Source: an uncultured Pseudomonadota bacterium (GTDB lineage Bacteria; Pseudomonadota; Gammaproteobacteria; Steroidobacterales; Steroidobacteraceae). From it: a stretch of DNA of 48,895 nucleotides. Below are positions 9,370 through 20,213 of the stretch, in pieces; position 1 is the stretch's first letter; each line of letters opens with the position of its first letter. The position numbers and the translations under genes were made by a program. A model generated the notes under the pieces. The model saw only the letters and a list, made by a program, of their open reading frames with translations. It did no database searches and was not told the origin of the DNA. Location: the NCBI GenBank assembly GCA_903828595.1, contig CAIKMS010000001.1, positions 1 through 48,895 of the forward strand, in the 5' to 3' direction.

Positions 9370-10353
9370 ATGCCAGTCATCTACGAGTTACGGTTTATTT
9401 TATTGGGTGCGGGGGCGCTAACCATCCTGGGCCTGTGGTGGTGGGAATCGCGTAGCGCGCGGGTTACCCGTGACTATACCCAGACCCGCCCCACCGATCG
9501 ACAGGAGCCCAGTATGGATGGGCAGCCTGGTACAGGTACCACGGGTAGTCTGGCTTTTGCGTTACCTGATGATGAGCCGGTGATGACCATCAGGCCGGGG
9601 CTAGAGCCGCGGGTGGATCCGGGTGTGACACCGCCTCTGGTGACCATCGATGATTTACCGGACGACGTCGAGTCGGTAGAGCTCGCCGATTATCACGATG
9701 AGCATTCGCGGCCTTTGCTGCACCGCTATGATGAGCCGGTGAGCACCGAGTCGGTTGCTCGAACCGCTGAGCCTAACTTAAGTGAGCAGCGTACGCAGTC
9801 CGTGCGCGCAACGTCTAGCGAGGCGGGCGGCTCAGCCAGCAGCGTAGCGCCATCCAGCGCCTCGACTGCCGATACGGTACGCCTGCGCGGGCCTCGTGAG
9901 CCGGTTGCCTCCGAGCCAATCGATCAGCGTATTACCGCCATACGTATTGCCGCGCTGGCCATGCCGTTTTCGGGTAACAAATTACTCGGTGCGCTAAAAA
10001 GTGAAGGACTTGAGTTTGGCCGCTACGATATTTTTCATCGAGCCCGTGAAGACGGCCGCCTGTTATTTAGTGTGGCCAGTTTGTTAGAGCCGGGCTCGTT
10101 TGATTTGCAGCAAATGCCTGATACGTCCTACCCGGGTGTGAGTTTGTTTGCGGTATTTCCGGGTCCAGAACACGCGCCGTTGGTTTTTGATGACATGCTG
10201 GCGATGGCCAGGCGCTTGGCGGATCGCCTAGGCGCCACGCTTCAAGACGAGCGTGGCCAGCCCTTAGGAATCCATCGAATGCTCGCCATACGCGAGGAGC
10301 TCGCGCACTTTCAAGACATGGTGGACAACATTCGTGCGCGCAGCTCAGGCTGA
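9370..10353 (+). CDS. zipA: Cell division protein ZipA
   Basis: ZipA anchors the FtsZ ring to the inner membrane. This 327-residue protein has the expected three parts. One transmembrane segment spans about residues 6-24 (FILLGAGALTILGLWWW, N-terminus out). A long variable Pro/Ser/Asp-rich linker runs to about residue 180. The C-terminal FtsZ-binding domain contains ALAMPFSGNKLLGALKSEGL and SLLEPGSFDLQQMPDTSYPG. It starts 4 bases after the smc stop and precedes ligA, the standard gammaproteobacterial order. The linker is diverged, as usual for this family. Confidence 0.95.
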   Translation: MPVIYELRFILLGAGALTILGLWWWESRSARVTRDYTQTRPTDRQEPSMDGQPGTGTTGSLAFALPDDEPVMTIRPGLEPRVDPGVTPPLVTIDDLPDDVESVELADYHDEHSRPLLHRYDEPVSTESVARTAEPNLSEQRTQSVRATSSEAGGSASSVAPSSASTADTVRLRGPREPVASEPIDQRITAIRIAALAMPFSGNKLLGALKSEGLEFGRYDIFHRAREDGRLLFSVASLLEPGSFDLQQMPDTSYPGVSLFAVFPGPEHAPLVFDDMLAMARRLADRLGATLQDERGQPLGIHRMLAIREELAHFQDMVDNIRARSSG

Positions 10354-10364
10354 GCGGGTGCTGA

Positions 10365-13112
<2,748 letters not shown>

Positions 13113-13116
13113 ATAC

Positions 13117-13965
13117 CTAGACCTCGTTTTCGCTTCTCTCTGCGAGCGGCACCGTTGTTTCAGCCTGCATGAAGACTGCACTAATCGATGAACTTCGTTT
13201 TTCGCCTGACTTACTGGCTAATGCAGACTCGGCATCTATGTAGCTAAGGAGTGCTGTTGAAAAACGGGCAATTCTCTGTCGACAAGTTTTAATTACATGA
13301 GGTGGAACTTCTGTTGAAGGGAAGTTGGCTTCAATGCGGGTTACTTTTGCAGAGGTGTTTTTTTCTGTATACGCATCAAAAAGAGTTTCAAGCGTTGAAG
13401 TAACCTCACTGGCTTCTATATCCGGCAGTGCTTTTGCGGTGATCGTTTCCGGGAGTAGTTCGTAAAGGCCTATTGATGTCTCGCGCAATAGTCCACCGCT
13501 GGATAACTCGGAGATAATTGCTTTCGTCGGTATGTCTCCACTGTAGCGGCGACATAGATCTTCTATCGATGGGTGTCCGCGTCGAGGAAGTGGGAGCGGG
13601 GATCCGAATCTATCAGTGAACTCAGGATCTGATCGCCAACCATGAGCGACTCGTTCGGTTCGTGGCTTATAGTGATTCCGACTGCCTGGAATGATTTCTC
13701 GATTTCGAGTTTTAGCCACGTCGGCTCTGGAAAGTCCCGTAATAATCGCAATACGGGAAGTGGTCGCGCGAGATCCGGTCTCGATGATTTGTTGCTCTGC
13801 TGCACGGCAAAACGCATCACGTGCGATCTCTTGGAAATCACCAAAGCCTAGGCCTCGCCTAATAAATAGCCTGGCTATCCGGAAGATGATTGACGAAGCA
13901 ATCGATCGTGGTGCTGAGAGCCCAGCGTCTCCGGCTCGAGGTGACTTGTCTAATTGGTGTGACAT
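13117..13965 (-). CDS. DUF6502-like putative HTH protein 2 of 3
   Basis: This protein of about 282 residues has function unknown. It shares the DUF6502 layout with the gene at 14500: an N-terminal helix pair (ARLFIRRGLGFGDFQEIAR), a probable helix-turn-helix (TTSRIAIITGLSRADVAK), then WRSDPEFTDRFGSPLPLPRR and GHPSIEDLCRRYSGDIP. The two HTH segments share SRIAIITGL exactly. ATG 13965 is chosen; GTG 14001 is in frame but its GAGG touches the codon. The gene begins shortly after the terminator of the repeat-peptide gene, leaving little room for its own promoter, so expression may be by read-through. It is followed after 4 bases by paralogue 3. GC is low (48% by hand count at 13201-13260). DNA binding is inference. 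Confidence 0.8.
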   Translation of the reverse strand: MSHQLDKSPRAGDAGLSAPRSIASSIIFRIARLFIRRGLGFGDFQEIARDAFCRAAEQQIIETGSRATTSRIAIITGLSRADVAKTRNREIIPGSRNHYKPRTERVAHGWRSDPEFTDRFGSPLPLPRRGHPSIEDLCRRYSGDIPTKAIISELSSGGLLRETSIGLYELLPETITAKALPDIEASEVTSTLETLFDAYTEKNTSAKVTRIEANFPSTEVPPHVIKTCRQRIARFSTALLSYIDAESALASKSGEKRSSSISAVFMQAETTVPLAERSENEV

Positions 13966-14025
13966 CTCATGATTTTCGTCTCGAAAAATGGGATGCGCCA
14001 CCTCTTTTCGTTAATCTAAGTACAT

Positions 14026-14051
14026 AAAAAAAGGCCGACAGAATCGGCCTT
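14026..14051 (-). terminator. Rho-independent terminator of the repeat-peptide gene
   Basis: On the minus strand AAGGCCGA-TTCTG-TCGGCCTT runs straight into a seven-T tract (14026-14032). It is preceded in transcription order by another hairpin (14064-14088). It separates the peptide gene from the DUF6502 pair downstream. Confidence 0.88.
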
Positions 14052-14063
14052 AAATGTGCGGTT

Positions 14064-14088
14064 TTGAGCCGGAAACTTGCCGGCTCAA
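14064..14088 (-). terminator. Second hairpin in the peptide-gene 3' region
   Basis: A perfect 9-bp stem TTGAGCCGG / CCGGCTCAA with a 7-base loop lies between the peptide stop and the T-tract terminator. It has no T-tract of its own and may protect the short mRNA's 3' end. Confidence 0.6.
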
Positions 14089-14131
14089 CCCAGAACTAAT
14101 GATCGATAATTAACGAATAGTTTGTCTTGGC

Positions 14132-14386
14132 TTAGTGCGCAATCAGCCCGGAGCCCAAAATGCTCTTAGGAGCTGCGCCGGAACCGAGAATGCTCTTAGG
14201 AGCCGCACCGGAACCGAGAATGCTCTTAGGAGCTGCACCGGAACCCAAAATGCTCTTAGGAGCTGCACCGGAACCCAAAATGCTCTGAGCCGTAGCGCCA
14301 GAGCCCAAGATGCTAGCTGGAGCAGCCGCAGAAACTACGGATAGAGCTGCCGCAACTAAAACACTGGAAATCAGTTTCGTCTTCAT
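14132..14386 (-). CDS. Secreted decapeptide-repeat protein (SILGSGAAPK type)
   Basis: This is an 84-residue protein with no family I recognise. Residues 1-24 form a classic Sec signal peptide: KTK n-region, hydrophobic core LISSVLVAAALSVV, and AXA cleavage site APA. Cleavage after A24 would leave exactly 60 residues made of six ten-residue units: SILGSGATAQ, four copies of SILGSGAAPK, and SILGSGLIAH. There is no cysteine and no transmembrane segment after the signal. Translation is well supported: AAGGGGA lies about seven bases before the ATG, and a T-tract terminator follows. It sits between DUF6502-like genes on the same strand. It could be a structural or amyloid-like surface peptide, a signal precursor, or a degenerate relative of Gly-rich exported proteins; none is shown. 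Confidence 0.8.
   Translation of the reverse strand: MKTKLISSVLVAAALSVVSAAAPASILGSGATAQSILGSGAAPKSILGSGAAPKSILGSGAAPKSILGSGAAPKSILGSGLIAH
14135..14314. repeat. Six 30-bp coding tandem repeats
   Basis: Six contiguous 30-bp units encode the whole predicted mature peptide. The four inner units are nearly identical and differ mainly at third positions (for example CCCAAA against CCGAGA in the adjoining bases on the plus strand). The outermost units have diverged. This is a typical slippage or recombination array, so copy number may vary between strains. Confidence 0.92.
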
Positions 14387-14415
14387 AAATTGGTCCCCTT
14401 AAAAGTTGTTTTATC

Positions 14416-14429
14416 AATTTTCGAAAATT
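14416..14429. promoter_or_regulatory. Perfect 14-bp palindrome upstream of the repeat-peptide gene
   Basis: AATTTTCGAAAATT is a perfect inverted repeat, 30 bases upstream of the peptide start codon. That is where a core promoter or an operator would lie. The protein binding it is unknown; the flanking HTH-like proteins are candidates. Confidence 0.45.
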
Positions 14430-14499
14430 TCAAACTTCAGGCTCTCAACAGCGACCCTTCAAAGTCGGCTAGGCGGCCATGCCCGCCAAGGCGTGTTCG

Positions 14500-15333
14500 T
14501 TACTCAGAGGACGAGTCCTCGTGGCGGTAGATGTACAAACCGACACCCACCTCGATCCCCTTCTCGCCAGCCACGCTGGGTGAGGGCAGACCTGCAAACC
14601 GGGCATCCAGGTCGGTTACCACCGGTTCCAGCCTGTCTTTCACTAAGCGCACAAACCTGGGCCAGTCCGCCTCACAAATCCCATCGTCCGGAAACACCCA
14701 ACGCTGAAAAATCTTTTCTTTGCTGGTGGTCGTCACATTGGTTTCGCTGGTCTCCAAAAAACGTCGGATCACATTGGCGTACGTGTCCAGCGTCGAGGGG
14801 TCCTGCGAATCCACCGAAAAATATCGACGAGTGACTTGTAGTAACGAATCACCGTCTGCCTGCGTCACGGCGGCGGCTTTTAAAAGAGCCTCAAGGACTT
14901 CCTGAGGGGTCTTATCGCTGCCGTAACGCTTAACTAAATCCACAAAGGTGGACGAGTTCGCCGGGTCCGATTCGAAGTGCAGGTTTCGGGGCACCCCGTA
15001 GGGTCCGAGAAAATCCTTATCTTCGTGCCAACCCTGCAGCACCCGGGCTACTGACTTGGCTGACGCATCACCGTCACTGACCTTGGCTTCCGAACTCATC
15101 AACCGTTCCACATCCGTGCGCGTCAGACCCGTGATGATCGCAATGCGACTCTGGGTAATCGGCGCGTCGGTAGGGGCGAAGTCCTTCTCACAAACCCGCA
15201 CGTAGGTGTTTTTGGTTACCTCGGCAAACTCGTAGAACGACACCCCGTTGCGCACCAGAATCCTCACCAGAGGGACCAACATGTGGGCCACGGCGGCGAG
15301 AACTCTCGATTTGACATTGTATGGCTGGTTCAC
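14500..15333 (-). CDS. DUF6502-like putative HTH protein 1 of 3
   Basis: This 277-residue protein matches the DUF6502 family layout as I know it. It has an N-terminal amphipathic stretch (MLVPLVRILVRNGVSFYEFAEV), a probable helix-turn-helix (ITQSRIAIITGLTRTDVERL), then LQGWHEDKDFLGPYGVPRNL and FVDLVKRYGSDKTPQEVLEAL. The start is GTG without a strong ribosome-binding site. Its base composition is closer to the housekeeping genes than paralogues 2 and 3, so it may be the resident copy and the other two later arrivals. It lies 113 bases upstream of the repeat-peptide gene on the same strand. Function is not known; transcription regulation is inferred from the HTH only. Confidence 0.82.
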   Translation of the reverse strand: MNQPYNVKSRVLAAVAHMLVPLVRILVRNGVSFYEFAEVTKNTYVRVCEKDFAPTDAPITQSRIAIITGLTRTDVERLMSSEAKVSDGDASAKSVARVLQGWHEDKDFLGPYGVPRNLHFESDPANSSTFVDLVKRYGSDKTPQEVLEALLKAAAVTQADGDSLLQVTRRYFSVDSQDPSTLDTYANVIRRFLETSETNVTTTSKEKIFQRWVFPDDGICEADWPRFVRLVKDRLEPVVTDLDARFAGLPSPSVAGEKGIEVGVGLYIYRHEDSSSE

Positions 15334-15485
15334 GACTTATTACAAACTTTTCTACATAAGTTGGCAACTCCCTATTTTGCTTATGTTCATATTGTTCGAC
15401 TCTGTCACGGACTTAACCGCTCAGGCGCGTTAACGTAAGCGGTGGTCTGCTCGGCGGTTCAATTTTCATAATCGATTTTATATAA

Positions 15486-17126
15486 ATGACGCAAATCACT
15501 GATCCATATAGTAATAAATTAAAAATATCGCCCCTCGGTCTGCTCTTTGCCTGTGTGCTTCTGGTGGGTTTGTCAGCCTGTCATTCACGGGCGCCGGCCT
15601 CGCTGGTTTTGCGTCGGGGGTTGAGCGCCCCGGTCACCACCTTGGATGCACAACGGGCGGCAGACTTCAGTTCGTACGAGGTATTGCGCGATTTAGGCGA
15701 GGGGCTGACCTGCGAAACGGCCAACGGTGAGGTCGAGCCGGGCGCGGCTTCAGACTGGTCGGTGAGCCCGGACGGCCTGCATTACCGGTTTGTCCTGCGC
15801 CCCTCGGCGCGCTGGTCCAATGGAGACCCTTTGGTGGCTGAGGATTTTGTCGCAGGGCTGCGCCGGGCGGTGGATCCTAAGACGGCGGCTCCCATGGCCG
15901 GTACTTTGGCGGTCATCGGCAATGCCAGTCAGATCATTGCCGGAAGTCTGCCTGCAGAGGCGCTGGCGGTACGGGCGCTGGATGCGCAGACTCTCACGAT
16001 AGACCTTACTCATCCCGCCCCGTATCTCACGGCGCTACTGGCCGGTCCGGTCGCCTTCCCGGTGCATAGACCCACCCTGGCGCAGTTTGGCTCTCAATAC
16101 GCCCGAGCCGGCCACCTGGTATCTAACGGTGCCTATCGCTTGGCCTTCGAGTCACCAGGCTCAGTGGTGCGATTGGAGCGAAATGCGGCGTACTGGGCGG
16201 CGGCGAATGTGGCCATCCAACAGGTGGAATTTGTGCCGGCCGCTGACCCGCAGGCCGAGCTGACTCGCTACCGGGCTGGCGGGCTGGACATGACCGCCGC
16301 CGTTCCGGCGGCTGATTTTTTGTGGTTGCGCGAACACTTAGGTCAGGAACTTCAAGTTAGACCTCAGGTGGGCGTTTTCTACTTTGCTTTTAATCTGACG
16401 CGCCCGCCCTTTAATGATCAGCCAATTCTGCGGCAGGCCATGGCTTTAAGCCTCGACCGAGAGTTACTCGCCGAGCACGTGCTCAAGGCCGGACAGGTGC
16501 CGGCGTATTCGTTGGTGCCACCGGGTATAGGCGGCTACGAGGCGGCGTCCTACGGCTGGTCTGGCGAATCAGTTGAGTCGCGACATCAGCGCGCCCAGCA
16601 GTTGTACAAGCAGGCGGGTTTTAGTCCGAGTCACCCGTTGAAGGTGCGCTTGCTTTACACCCAGTCAGAAACCATTCGCAATCTCAGTATTGCCGCCGCG
16701 GCGCAATGGACGCAGGTGCTCGGGGCCCAGGTTGAGTTGGATGATTTGGAGTTTCGTTCCTTCGTGAGTCGGCGCACGGATCGCTCAACGTGGGACATTC
16801 TTTTTACCGGTTGGAACGCGGATTATCCGGACCCGGGGAATTTTTTAGAGTTGTTCAGGAATGGCGATCCCCAGAACGACCCGAATTTTCATGACAGCCG
16901 TTTTGAGGCGCTGCTGGATCAAGCTTTAGCTGAGCCGAACCCGCAGACTCGGCTGGCGCTTTACACCCAAGCCGAGCAGGCGCTGTTGGCTTCCTACGCG
17001 ATCACCCCGGTGTACTTCACGGCCAGTCGGCGCCTGGTAAAACCCAATCTTTTAGGGGCGTCATTAAGCCCCATGAATCACAATTATTCCAAGTACTTAA
17101 GCTGGAAAAGTCCTTCGAAACCCTAA
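15486..17126 (+). CDS. Peptide-binding lipoprotein of an ABC transporter (OppA/DppA type)
   Basis: This is a family 5 extracellular solute-binding protein (SBP_bac_5) of 546 residues. The N-terminus has a lipoprotein signal ending LVGLSAC, with lipidation at Cys32. Family signs include the LDAQRAADFSSYEVLRDLGEGL, WSVSPDGLHYRFVLRP and GWNADYPDPGNFLELF regions. The closest known type is OppA/MppA, which binds oligopeptides. No permease or ATPase gene is beside it, so it must share a transporter encoded elsewhere or bind a peptide for another purpose. It starts 150 bases from the divergent DUF6502-like gene, so a shared regulatory region is possible. The start lacks an obvious ribosome-binding site. 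Confidence 0.9.
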   Translation: MTQITDPYSNKLKISPLGLLFACVLLVGLSACHSRAPASLVLRRGLSAPVTTLDAQRAADFSSYEVLRDLGEGLTCETANGEVEPGAASDWSVSPDGLHYRFVLRPSARWSNGDPLVAEDFVAGLRRAVDPKTAAPMAGTLAVIGNASQIIAGSLPAEALAVRALDAQTLTIDLTHPAPYLTALLAGPVAFPVHRPTLAQFGSQYARAGHLVSNGAYRLAFESPGSVVRLERNAAYWAAANVAIQQVEFVPAADPQAELTRYRAGGLDMTAAVPAADFLWLREHLGQELQVRPQVGVFYFAFNLTRPPFNDQPILRQAMALSLDRELLAEHVLKAGQVPAYSLVPPGIGGYEAASYGWSGESVESRHQRAQQLYKQAGFSPSHPLKVRLLYTQSETIRNLSIAAAAQWTQVLGAQVELDDLEFRSFVSRRTDRSTWDILFTGWNADYPDPGNFLELFRNGDPQNDPNFHDSRFEALLDQALAEPNPQTRLALYTQAEQALLASYAITPVYFTASRRLVKPNLLGASLSPMNHNYSKYLSWKSPSKP

Positions 17127-17271
17127 GGCTGGCCTATCAAGACTCTGGTTCAGCAGTTGATTTAATAATCATAAAATTCAATTATTTACGATAGTAACCT
17201 TAAGTTATTAAAGACATTATTTGAAGTGGCGGGTAGACCTCCTTCTTAGGTTGGCTGACTGATTTTTGAGC

Positions 17272-17302
17272 AAAAAAAACCCCGCTTAAAGCGGGGTTTT
17301 TC
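17272..17302. terminator. Bidirectional terminator between converging genes
   Basis: AAAACCCCGC-TTAAA-GCGGGGTTTT has an A-run before and a T-run after it. It therefore works as an intrinsic terminator in both directions, between the solute-binding protein and the parvulin gene. Confidence 0.92.
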
Positions 17303-17339
17303 AACGCCGGCCAGTTACCTGCCGGGATTGGGGTTTTGG

Positions 17340-18179
17340 TTAAACCTCTTTGATCTCAATCTTCGCGGCCTTACGCAGGCTGTCGATGTAGTCCTTAACC
17401 TTCTTCTGCTGGATCATTGGAGCCAAGCGGTCCTTGACCTGATCAAACGGAGGAGGCGTGACGGCCCGGGTATCTTCCAGCTGAATCACGTGGAAACCGA
17501 ACTCGCTTTGAACCGGCTCTTTGGTGGTCTCGCCTTTGTTGAGCTTAGCAACCGCCTCGGAGAACGGCTTGACCATCTGGCCAGGACCGAACCAGCCCAG
17601 TTCGCCACCCTGAGTCTTGGAACCGTCGACCGATACGGCCTTGGCTAGATCCTCAAACTTAGCGCCCTTGGCCAGCTTCGCCAGCACGTCTTTGGCTTCT
17701 GCCTCGGTCTTAACCAGAATGTGACGAGCCTTGTACTCGGTCTTGGGCATTTCGGCGATCTTGGCGTCGTACTCGGCCTTAAGCTCGGCATCGGTCGGGG
17801 TCTTATCCTTCAGGAACTTCTGTGCCAGGGTCTGGAACAGCAGCTGCGTGCGGTCAAAGTCCAGGCGAGCCTTGGTGTCTGGGTCGGAGGCCAAGCCTTG
17901 CTTTTCCGCTTCCTGAGCGGCTGCTTCTACCCCAACTAGCACCTCTAGCGCCTGCTTGCGCTGCTCAACCGGCAGATCCTCCGGCTTCTTGCCGGTCTGG
18001 GTCTGTACGAACAAGGCGAACTCGGCAGCCGAAATCGTCTTGTTGTTGACGGTGGCTACGGCAGGCTTCTCAGCAGCGGCCGGTGCATCGGCAGACTTGG
18101 GCTTAGCGGCGGGATTGCAGGCGGCCAGGGCAAGCACGGTGGCCAGTGCAGCGGTCAGTTTCACGGAACGGGTGATCAT
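17340..18179 (-). CDS. Parvulin-type peptidyl-prolyl isomerase lipoprotein
   Basis: This is a periplasmic PpiC/PrsA-like foldase. The 279-residue protein begins with a lipoprotein signal (LALAAC, Cys21), followed by a Pro/Ala spacer and a SurA-like N-terminal helical region. The parvulin domain has YKARHILVKTEAEAKDVL, GGELGWFGPGQMVKPF and SEFGFHVIQLEDT. GAGGA lies upstream of the ATG. It resembles the PrsA/PpiC group that helps exported proteins fold. The promoter is probably its own, because bolA downstream (119 bases away) is on the same strand with a different class of genes. The exact client proteins are unknown. Confidence 0.93.
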   Translation of the reverse strand: MITRSVKLTAALATVLALAACNPAAKPKSADAPAAAEKPAVATVNNKTISAAEFALFVQTQTGKKPEDLPVEQRKQALEVLVGVEAAAQEAEKQGLASDPDTKARLDFDRTQLLFQTLAQKFLKDKTPTDAELKAEYDAKIAEMPKTEYKARHILVKTEAEAKDVLAKLAKGAKFEDLAKAVSVDGSKTQGGELGWFGPGQMVKPFSEAVAKLNKGETTKEPVQSEFGFHVIQLEDTRAVTPPPFDQVKDRLAPMIQQKKVKDYIDSLRKAAKIEIKEV

Positions 18180-18301
18180 GAGTGTCCTCTGTGGGGCGAT
18201 GTATGACTTTCGGCGCCGGTCTAAAACCGGTCAGCTGGCGATCAGTTTAAGGGGTAAGCGAAAAAAAACGGTAATTTAACTCAAGCACGGGATTTAGGGC
18301 G

Positions 18302-18577
18302 TTAGCGTTGAGCCTGTTCAGGCGTTAGAGCTTCAATGCTAAGCGCATGAATTTCCTGTGGAATCATGGCGGCTAGCGACTCATACACGCGCCGATGGCG
18401 GGCTAACACGGCTAAACCTCGAAACTGCTCTGACACTATCAAAAGCCGAAAGTGCCCGCCGCCGCTGGCAGCACCGGCATGGCCAGCATGCAAGTGGCTC
18501 TCGTCGGTCAGTTCCAACACGCTCGGGGCTAAGGCTTGCAGGTGCTCGCTAATGGCCTTAAGCCGCGCGGCGCTCAT
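18302..18577 (-). CDS. bolA: BolA family protein
   Basis: This 91-residue BolA/IbaG-type protein is linked to iron-sulfur trafficking with monothiol glutaredoxins and to morphology under stress. Family marks are LTDESHLHAGH with its histidine ligand, GGHFRLLIVSEQF, and the helix ARHRRVYESLA ending with ALSIEALTPEQ. It overlaps the upstream yciI stop by 4 bases (ATGA), so yciB, yciI and bolA form one operon. No glutaredoxin is adjacent. Confidence 0.92.
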   Translation of the reverse strand: MSAARLKAISEHLQALAPSVLELTDESHLHAGHAGAASGGGHFRLLIVSEQFRGLAVLARHRRVYESLAAMIPQEIHALSIEALTPEQAQR

Positions 18578-18873
18578 GGGCGAACCTTGATAAACGGCTG
18601 TACTTCGACGCTGTCAAAAACCCCTTCAGTCACGTAAGGGTCAGCGGCGATCCACGCCTTGGCGTCGGTCAGTGAATCAAATTCCGCCACAATCAGGCTG
18701 CCCGTAACCCCGGCAGGGCCAGGATCGGCACTGTCTATGGCCGGAAACGGACCGGCAATAATCAAGCGTCCCGCGGTCACCAAGGCATCCACGCGAGCCA
18801 CGTGTCGGGCGCGGGCACTGATGCGAGTTTCACGGGTACCGGGGGCATCTTTGCCGATGATGGCGTACAGCAT
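18574..18873 (-). CDS. yciI: YciI-like protein
   Basis: This is a 99-residue YCII-domain protein of the dimeric alpha+beta barrel fold. It has the typical MLYAIIGKDAPGT start, the conserved histidine in ARHVARVDAL, the AGRLIIAGPF segment, and ADPYVTEGVFDSVEVQPF near the end. The E. coli YciI role is unproven; some homologues act in chloro-aromatic breakdown or as domains of sigma-factor genes. It sits between bolA and yciB, the usual gammaproteobacterial neighbourhood. Confidence 0.92.
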   Translation of the reverse strand: MLYAIIGKDAPGTRETRISARARHVARVDALVTAGRLIIAGPFPAIDSADPGPAGVTGSLIVAEFDSLTDAKAWIAADPYVTEGVFDSVEVQPFIKVRP

Positions 18874-18880
18874 AGGACTC

Positions 18881-19453
18881 CTAGGGGGCGGGCGAGTCGG
18901 GTGTAACCGGTTGGATGTGTCGCATCAGCCACAAGCCCTGCAGCAGCCCGAAGGCGGGCACTAAAAAAGCCGTCGCTGTGTGCCAGATGACCCACGCATC
19001 GCGACTAAAGTACAGCACGAATACCGCGTTAATGCCGGCTAAAACGAACCATAAAACGGTGTAGTGCAGGTTTGTTAAATACCAAACTCGTGCCGGTGCG
19101 CTCATCTGGTGCTCTAAAAGGTGCTGTACCAACGGCTTGCCCGAGACCAACGGGCTTAAAAGCATAGCGATGGCGAACAACACGTAGACCAGGGTGGGTT
19201 TCCAGACAATGAAGCGATCGTCGTGTACCCACAGGGTCAGGCCACCGAACAGCATCACCAGCACGGCGGAGATCAAGAGCATCTTGCTGACTTTACGCGT
19301 GCGTAACCACTGCACCAGCACTTGCAAAAGGGTGCACACGATCAGCGTCGCTGTTGCCACGTAGATACGTTCGGAGTCCGCCACAAAAAGCCCGGAGACT
19401 TTATAAGCGGCGAAGAAGGCCAGAACCGGTAGGAGGTCAAACAGTGCTTGCAT
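18881..19453 (-). CDS. yciB: Inner-membrane septation protein YciB/IspZ
   Basis: This is a 190-residue polytopic membrane protein with about five hydrophobic segments. The family start MQALFDLLPVLAFFAAYKV and the segment KPTLVYVLFA are clear. In Shigella IspZ affects intracellular septation; in E. coli YciB contributes to envelope integrity and elongation. It is the first gene of the yciB-yciI-bolA operon and is divergent from yciO. Confidence 0.95.
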   Translation of the reverse strand: MQALFDLLPVLAFFAAYKVSGLFVADSERIYVATATLIVCTLLQVLVQWLRTRKVSKMLLISAVLVMLFGGLTLWVHDDRFIVWKPTLVYVLFAIAMLLSPLVSGKPLVQHLLEHQMSAPARVWYLTNLHYTVLWFVLAGINAVFVLYFSRDAWVIWHTATAFLVPAFGLLQGLWLMRHIQPVTPDSPAP

Positions 19454-19537
19454 GAAAATCCGGGTTAAGCGTTACGGGAAGCGCAAAAAGGTATGATAGC
19501 CCATTGGGCGCAGGCTCCCAATCCTTAAGGCTTTACG

Positions 19538-20167
19538 ATGATCCAATTGATTGCCGTGCATCCCATCAATCCGCAACGTCGATTGGTGGCTCAGGCGGCG
19601 GCTGCCGTCCGCTTGGGTGCGGTGATCGCCTATCCTACGGACTCTTGCTACGCGCTGGGCTGTGCGATGGGTGATAAAGCAGCGATGGAGCGCATCGCGA
19701 AGATTCGCCAAATCGATCGCCATCACCATTTCACTCTGATCTGTCGTGATCTGTCAGAGATCGCTCGCTACGCTAAGGTAGATAACTGGCAGTACCGACT
19801 GCTCAAAGGCGCTACACCGGGCCCTTACACTTTTATTTTGCAGGCCAGCAAGGAAGTGCCGCGCCGGTTGATGCACGAAAAACGCCTGACCATTGGGCTG
19901 CGGGTGCCGGATCATCCGGTACCGTTGATGCTTTTAGAAGAGTTGGGTGAGCCTTTAATGAGTTCGACGCTGATTCTGCCTAATGACGCGTATCCGCTCA
20001 CCGATGCCGATGAGATTTCCGAGCGACTCAACGGTCAGGTGGATGTCATCGTTGATGGTGGTAACTGCGGCATGGAACCCACGACCGTGGTCGACCTGGC
20101 CGGTGGTGAGTTAAAGCTCATTCGCCAGGGTCGCGGTGATTTAGCGACCCTTGGAGTCAATAGTTAA
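19538..20167 (+). CDS. yciO: YciO, Sua5/YrdC/TsaC-family protein
   Basis: This 209-residue protein has the YrdC fold: AVIAYPTDSCYALGC near residue 30, KIRQIDRHHHFTLIC, and PGPYTFIL. The family makes threonylcarbamoyl-adenylate for tRNA t6A37. The YciO subgroup is distinguished by its neighbourhood and sequence, and its activity is weaker or different from TsaC. A TATGAT hexamer at 19492-19497 could be the -10 of its promoter, in the gap with divergent yciB. Confidence 0.9.
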   Translation: MIQLIAVHPINPQRRLVAQAAAAVRLGAVIAYPTDSCYALGCAMGDKAAMERIAKIRQIDRHHHFTLICRDLSEIARYAKVDNWQYRLLKGATPGPYTFILQASKEVPRRLMHEKRLTIGLRVPDHPVPLMLLEELGEPLMSSTLILPNDAYPLTDADEISERLNGQVDVIVDGGNCGMEPTTVVDLAGGELKLIRQGRGDLATLGVNS

Positions 20168-20213
20168 TGCACAGCCGCTCCGGGCTAGCGATTCGAGGCC
20201 AGTGATCAGCGGC

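Noticed and set aside
14135..14344. Plus-strand repeat frame (NALRSCTGTQ-like units) opposite the repeat peptide
   Set aside because: Any 30-bp array gives repeats in other frames. The minus-strand frame has the signal peptide, ribosome-binding site and terminator; the plus frame has none.
14132..14344. The 30-bp array as a CRISPR
   Set aside because: Units are directly contiguous without unique spacers, and they are coding. No cas genes are in the window.
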